From assembly GCA_031401675.1 (NCBI GenBank), contig JANNRR010000105.1, positions 34,632-98,631 on the forward strand: DNA of 64,000 nucleotides, written 5' to 3'. A program made the position numbers and the translations under genes. The stretch is from JANNRR01 sp031401675 (GTDB taxonomy: Bacteria > Pseudomonadota > Alphaproteobacteria > Rhodobacterales > Rhodobacteraceae). This document shows, piece after piece, positions 60,624-64,000 of this stretch. The notes beneath the pieces were generated by a model that was not told where the DNA came from, did not search any database, and was given only the letters and a program-made list of their open reading frames with translations. Each line of letters opens with the position of its first letter. The first letter of the stretch is position 1.

Positions 60624-63005
60624 ATGACGAATCGCCTTGGACAGCTGGAGTTGCGCGTGTTGCAGGACAAGGCGCTGTGGCTGGCGACCTGGATGATCCA
60701 CAACGCCAACCATCTGCGCCCCAAGACAGACGCGATGAAAGTTGGCGGGCATCAGGCCAGTTGTGCCTCGATGGCGACGCTGATGACTGCCCTTTACGGC
60801 CGCGCTTTGCGCCCGCAGGACCGGGTGGCGGTCAAGCCGCATGCGGGGCCGGTGTTTCACGCCTTGCAGTATCTATCTGGCAAGCAAAGCCTTGAAAAAA
60901 TGCAGAATTTCCGTGGGTTTGGTGGCGTGCAGTCTTATCCGTCGCGTACCAAGGACAGCGCCGATGTCGATTTCTCGACCGGGTCGGTCGGGCTTGGCGT
61001 GGCGATCACGGCCTTTGCTTCTCTGGTGCAGGACTACGTCAAGGCGCGCAGTTGGGGGGCGTTGCCCGAAGGCCGCATGGTGGCGCTGGTCGGTGATGCC
61101 GAACTGGACGAGGGCAATATCTATGAATGCCTGCAAGAGGGCTGGAAGCACGATCTGCGCAACTGCTGGTGGATCATCGACTACAACCGCCAAAGTCTGG
61201 ACGGTGTGGTGCGCGAGGGTCTTTCGGAACGCATCGGCGGGATCTTTGCGGCCTTTGGCTGGGATGTGGTCACGCTGAAACATGGTGCCTTGCAGCGCGC
61301 AGCCTTTGCCGAACCGGGCGGCGAGCGCCTGCGCGACTGGATCGACGCCTGCCCGAACCAGCTTTACTCCGCGCTGACGTTTCAGGGCGGCGCTGCGTGG
61401 CGCAAACGTCTGATGGACGAAATCGGCGATCAGGGGCCGGTTGCCGCGCTGCTAGCCCGCCGGACAGACAGCGAACTGGCCGAAGTGATGGAAAATCTGG
61501 GCGGCCATTGTCTGGCCTCGGTCAGCGAGGCCTTTGATCTGGCCGCCACCCATGACCGCCCCGTGGTTTTCGTCGCTTATACGATCAAGGGCTGGGGCAC
61601 GCCGCTTGCCGGGCACAAAGACAACCACGCAGGGCTGATGACGCTGGCGCAGATGGAGGATTTCCGCGCCCGCATGGACATTCGTCCCGGCCATGAATGG
61701 GACCGGGCCGAGGGTTTGGGGATTTCCGAAGCAGCGCTTGACGGATTGCTGGCGCGCAGCCCGTTCCTGTCTTCGGGCCCGCGCCAAATGACCGCGCCGC
61801 AGATCGCGGTGCCGCAGATTGACGCGCCCGATGATGCCGAAATCTCGACCCAGATGGCCTTTGGCAAGATTCTGGACGCGATTGCCAAGTCCGATCATCC
61901 TATGGCCGCCCGCATTGTCACCACCTCGCCTGATGTCACGGTGTCGACCAATCTGGGGCCTTGGGTGAACCGGCGCGGTCTGTTCGCCCGCACAGGACGC
62001 GCTGACACTTTCCGCGATGAAAAGGTGGTTTCGGCGCAGAAATGGCAATTCTCGCCCGAGGGGCAGCATATCGAACTGGGCATAGCCGAGATGAACCTGA
62101 TGCTGATGCTGGGGGCGGCGGGGCTGTCGCATTCCCTGTTCGGCGAGCGGCTTCTGCCGATTGGTACGCTGTATGATCCGTTCATCTCGCGCGGCCTCGA
62201 TGCGCTGAACTATGCCTGCTATCAGGAGGCGCGGTTCTTGCTGGTGGCAACGCCGTCGGGGGTATCGCTGGCCCCCGAGGGTGGTGCGCATCAATCCATT
62301 GCCACTCCGCTGATCGGGATGTCGCAAGACGGGCTGGCCAGTTTCGAGCCCGCATTTGCCGATGAATTGGCTTGCATCATGGAATGGGCTTTTGCCTATA
62401 TGCAGCGTGACGCGGCCAAGGCCGAAACCGCCGACTGGCAGCGTGAAGCGGGCGGCGGTTCGGTCTATCTGCGCCTGTCCACCCGCACGCTGGAACAACC
62501 GCGGCGCAAGCTGGACAGCATCCGCCAAGGCGTGATCGACGGGGCCTATTGGTTGCGTGAACCGGGGCCGAATTGCGAAGTGGTGATCGCCTATCAAGGT
62601 ACCGTCGCCACCGAAGCCATTGCCGCAGCAGGGTCGTTGGCTGAAGGGCGTCGCGATGTCGGCATTCTGGCGGTCACCTCGGCAGACCGGCTGAACGCCG
62701 GTTGGCAAGCGGCGCAAACCGCGCGCATCAACGGTCGCCCGACGCAAAGCCATATCGAGCGGTTGCTGGCCCCGATTGCGCGGGATTGCCTGCTGATCAC
62801 GGTGATTGACGGGCATCCGGCGACGCTGTCGTGGCTGGGGTCGGTCCACGGGCACCGCGTGGCGGGCCTCGGCGTTGAACATTTCGGCCAGACCGGCACC
62901 GTGGCCGATCTTTACCGCCATTTCGGCATTGACCGGAATTCCATTCTGCGGGTCATCGCGGGGCTTGCCCCCGGTCGGCCCCTGCTCGCTGTTGGGGGAC
63001 TTTGA
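60624..63005 (+). CDS. Transketolase / pyruvate dehydrogenase E1-like ThDP enzyme
   Basis: 793 residues from ATG 60624 with GGGAGG upstream. The thiamine diphosphate motif GDAELDEGNIYECLQEGW (GDG-like start, then N) is at about residues 155-172, with WWIIDYNRQSLDG after it. Middle and C-terminal domains carry IELGIAEMNLMLMLGAAGL and THQS-like APEGGAHQSIATP, as in single-chain AceE-type E1 and transketolases. It resembles the proteins annotated as transketolase in alphaproteobacteria and probably acts on a 2-oxo acid or ketose. Context is mobile DNA, so it may be acquired. Intact. Confidence 0.85.
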   Translation: MTNRLGQLELRVLQDKALWLATWMIHNANHLRPKTDAMKVGGHQASCASMATLMTALYGRALRPQDRVAVKPHAGPVFHALQYLSGKQSLEKMQNFRGFGGVQSYPSRTKDSADVDFSTGSVGLGVAITAFASLVQDYVKARSWGALPEGRMVALVGDAELDEGNIYECLQEGWKHDLRNCWWIIDYNRQSLDGVVREGLSERIGGIFAAFGWDVVTLKHGALQRAAFAEPGGERLRDWIDACPNQLYSALTFQGGAAWRKRLMDEIGDQGPVAALLARRTDSELAEVMENLGGHCLASVSEAFDLAATHDRPVVFVAYTIKGWGTPLAGHKDNHAGLMTLAQMEDFRARMDIRPGHEWDRAEGLGISEAALDGLLARSPFLSSGPRQMTAPQIAVPQIDAPDDAEISTQMAFGKILDAIAKSDHPMAARIVTTSPDVTVSTNLGPWVNRRGLFARTGRADTFRDEKVVSAQKWQFSPEGQHIELGIAEMNLMLMLGAAGLSHSLFGERLLPIGTLYDPFISRGLDALNYACYQEARFLLVATPSGVSLAPEGGAHQSIATPLIGMSQDGLASFEPAFADELACIMEWAFAYMQRDAAKAETADWQREAGGGSVYLRLSTRTLEQPRRKLDSIRQGVIDGAYWLREPGPNCEVVIAYQGTVATEAIAAAGSLAEGRRDVGILAVTSADRLNAGWQAAQTARINGRPTQSHIERLLAPIARDCLLITVIDGHPATLSWLGSVHGHRVAGLGVEHFGQTGTVADLYRHFGIDRNSILRVIAGLAPGRPLLAVGGL

Positions 63006-63135
63006 CCGGAAACACCGCTTTTGGGCGCATTACACCGAAGGCGATCTTGCAGCCCAAGATCGCGGCAATCAAATAGTGGTTCTGCCGGTGAGTGCGATCG
63101 CACAGCATGGGCCGAACTTGCCGTGCTCCTTGTAG
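62992..63135 (+). pseudogene. Creatininase-family gene, truncated after about 42 codons
   Basis: In the frame starting near TTG 62992, overlapping the end of the transketolase gene, the text FWAHYTEGDLAAQ and VVLPVSAIAQHGPNLP matches the N-terminus of creatininase-family amidohydrolases (family form VLPVGAIEQHGPHLP). After PNLP the reading breaks into unrelated sequence and stops at 63135. The rest of a protein of about 250 residues is missing. The break near 63117 is probably the left edge of inserted phage-like DNA. Confidence 0.65.
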
Positions 63136-63282
63136 GCCTTCGATGCCGTCACACGCAGCCGGGTAGCCCCCGAACCGCCTGTGCTTTGAGGTTGGCCAGG
63201 GGGGGCAGGCGCGACGACATGAGCCGCCGCCCCCTTTACCCCTGTGCCGCCGGGCGAATGTAGGGTCACGCCCGGCCACTTG

Positions 63283-63318
63283 CCCCGGCCCGCTTTGACG
63301 ACGGGCCGGGGCTTTTTC
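63283..63318 (+). terminator. Strong rho-independent terminator
   Basis: CCCCGGCCCG (63283-63292) pairs perfectly with CGGGCCGGGG (63302-63311), nine-base loop, then CTTTTTC. On the plus strand it would end transcripts running out of the transketolase/creatininase region. Confidence 0.85.
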
Positions 63319-63370
63319 ATTTGCAGTTACAAGGTATAGTCCTGCTAGCAATCCATAGTAGGAGCGGTAC

Positions 63371-63457
63371 ATGCGCCTAACCGACCCGCGTAACGGCAAG
63401 CAAACAATACTAGACCAAGACCTTGCAATCAGATGTGCGAAAGAGTCTGCCGAATGA
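63371..63457 (+). CDS. Small protein of 28 residues upstream of the HNH gene
   Basis: ATG 63371 with TAGGAG six bases upstream, stop TGA 63455-63457, directly touching the HNH frame. Polar, charged product (RLTDPRNGKQTILDQDLAIR). Base composition and codon choice (ATA, CTA, AGA) differ from the rest of the window, consistent with phage origin. Could be a leader peptide of the HNH gene. Confidence 0.45.
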   Translation: MRLTDPRNGKQTILDQDLAIRCAKESAE

Positions 63458-63850
63458 TTGTGCCACGAATGCACGCATGAACGGCACGCACTTCGCCGCG
63501 GTATGAATAAGGGCGGTGCGCCTGTGATCCGAACGCAGTGCTTGGATTACGGCGAACGGTTTGGAAACCCGATCGAGCGACCGTCGAACGCCGAAGAATT
63601 ACCCGAATTCGATGACGCAATGAACGACGCATACAAAGTAGCGCGAAAGGCGGCGAAAGTGAAGATTGACATAAAGTATGTTGATATTCAGTTGCGGCGT
63701 TGGAAGGGCAAGGAACAGGGCGGCGAATACTACACTCAGGCGCGAGAAGCCTACATGAGTTCGCCCGAATGGGAGAAGCTTCGGCGCTTAATAATGGAAA
63801 GGGCGAAAGACCAGTGCGAAGGCTGTGCGCAAGCACCTGCAACCGAAGTG
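63458..63850 (+). pseudogene. HNH endonuclease-like phage gene, interrupted at its 3' end
   Basis: The frame from TTG 63458 begins with Cys/His pairs (CHECTHERHALRRG, then TQCLDYG) like a zinc ribbon. It continues through a helical middle and reaches SSPEWEKLRRLIMERA, DQCEGCAQAPATEV, which matches the start of an HNH domain (family form ..RC..CG..ATEVHH). The catalytic His-Asn-His part is missing: at about 63850 the text switches to an IS21 IstB fragment. A further start at ATG 63503 is possible. Lower GC than the chromosome. Confidence 0.6.
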
Positions 63851-63854
63851 TGTG

Positions 63855-64000
63855 ATGCACCAGCAGATTGCCGCCGTCAAGCTGCTGATCATCGATGAGC
63901 TGGGCTTCGTGCCGCTGTCCAAGACCGGTGCAGAGCTGCTGTTCGAGATGATCTCTCAGCGCTACGAGCGCGGCGCCACGCTGATCACCAGCAACCTGCC
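63855..64000 (+). mobile_element. IS21-family IstB ATPase fragment, running off the window
   Basis: The frame from 63855 reads AAVKLLIIDELGFVPLSKTG and ELLFEMISQRYERGATLITS, the Walker B and sensor region of IstB, the AAA+ helper of IS21-family transposition. The N-terminal half with Walker A is absent on the left, so the element is truncated here and inserted in the HNH gene. The rest lies beyond 64000. Confidence 0.8.

Noticed and set aside
60434..60860. Minus-strand frames around the IS5 end
   Set aside because: Antisense of the IS5 transposase start and the transketolase N-terminus, without family match.
62953..63474. Minus-strand frame of 173 codons in the phage-like region
   Set aside because: Crosses the creatininase remnant and a strong terminator, no domain, no Shine-Dalgarno sequence.

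Overview
The window is about 64 kb of high-GC chromosome from an alphaproteobacterium, most likely a member of the Rhodobacteraceae (Rhodobacter/Paracoccus relatives). This rests on the layout of the complex I (nuo) cluster, with unrelated small genes between the nuo genes, the long NuoE with a C-terminal extension, the DUF5337, DUF5333 and DUF6314 genes, and the birA-coaX-rnj tail. It is inferred from gene content, not from a marker-gene tree. I found no rRNA, tRNA or CRISPR array.

Left part (1-22750) is mostly housekeeping: a partial LOG-family gene divergent from a LysM envelope protein, an Atm1-type ABC exporter, a TPR membrane protein, a BamB-like lipoprotein and der, then an orphan FliG-like gene, two small secreted proteins and purB. 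A stretch of small secreted paralogues, DUF6314 and bioY ends in a clear terminator. Next come moaA and a tightly overlapping minus-strand operon glmU-glmS-PNPOx-alkD, followed by gph, a DegT-type aminotransferase and a methylglutaconyl-CoA hydratase-like gene.

Centre (22750-45990) is one long plus-strand complex I island. All 14 nuo genes are present in the order A-B-C-D-E-F-G-H-I-J-K-L-M-N, with eleven extra open reading frames between them. These include a membrane protein that shares its C-terminal domain with NuoE, DUF5337, DUF5333, a DUF3291 pair, a lipoprotein, a methyltransferase-like protein, a coiled-coil protein and a 28-residue membrane peptide between nuoJ and nuoK. nuoF carries an in-frame TAA (29082-29084) at a conserved site, and a terminator-like hairpin follows nuoF. 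birA, coaX and rnj close the island.

Right-centre (45990-58140) is accessory: a RhlE-type helicase, a large RTX protein, a TfoX C-terminal-domain protein, a CheY-like regulator, a di-heme oxidoreductase-like protein, a small sulfotransferase/membrane-protein cluster, an MsrQ-like protein and a Gfo/Idh/MocA oxidoreductase.

Right end (58140-64000) is a mosaic of broken mobile DNA. It holds a 5'-truncated IS3-family transposase, a gene tail cut off at the IS end, an intact fatty-acid desaturase, a 3'-truncated IS5-family element, an intact transketolase/E1-like gene, a creatininase gene cut after about 42 codons, phage-like DNA with an interrupted HNH gene, and an IS21 IstB fragment running off the window.
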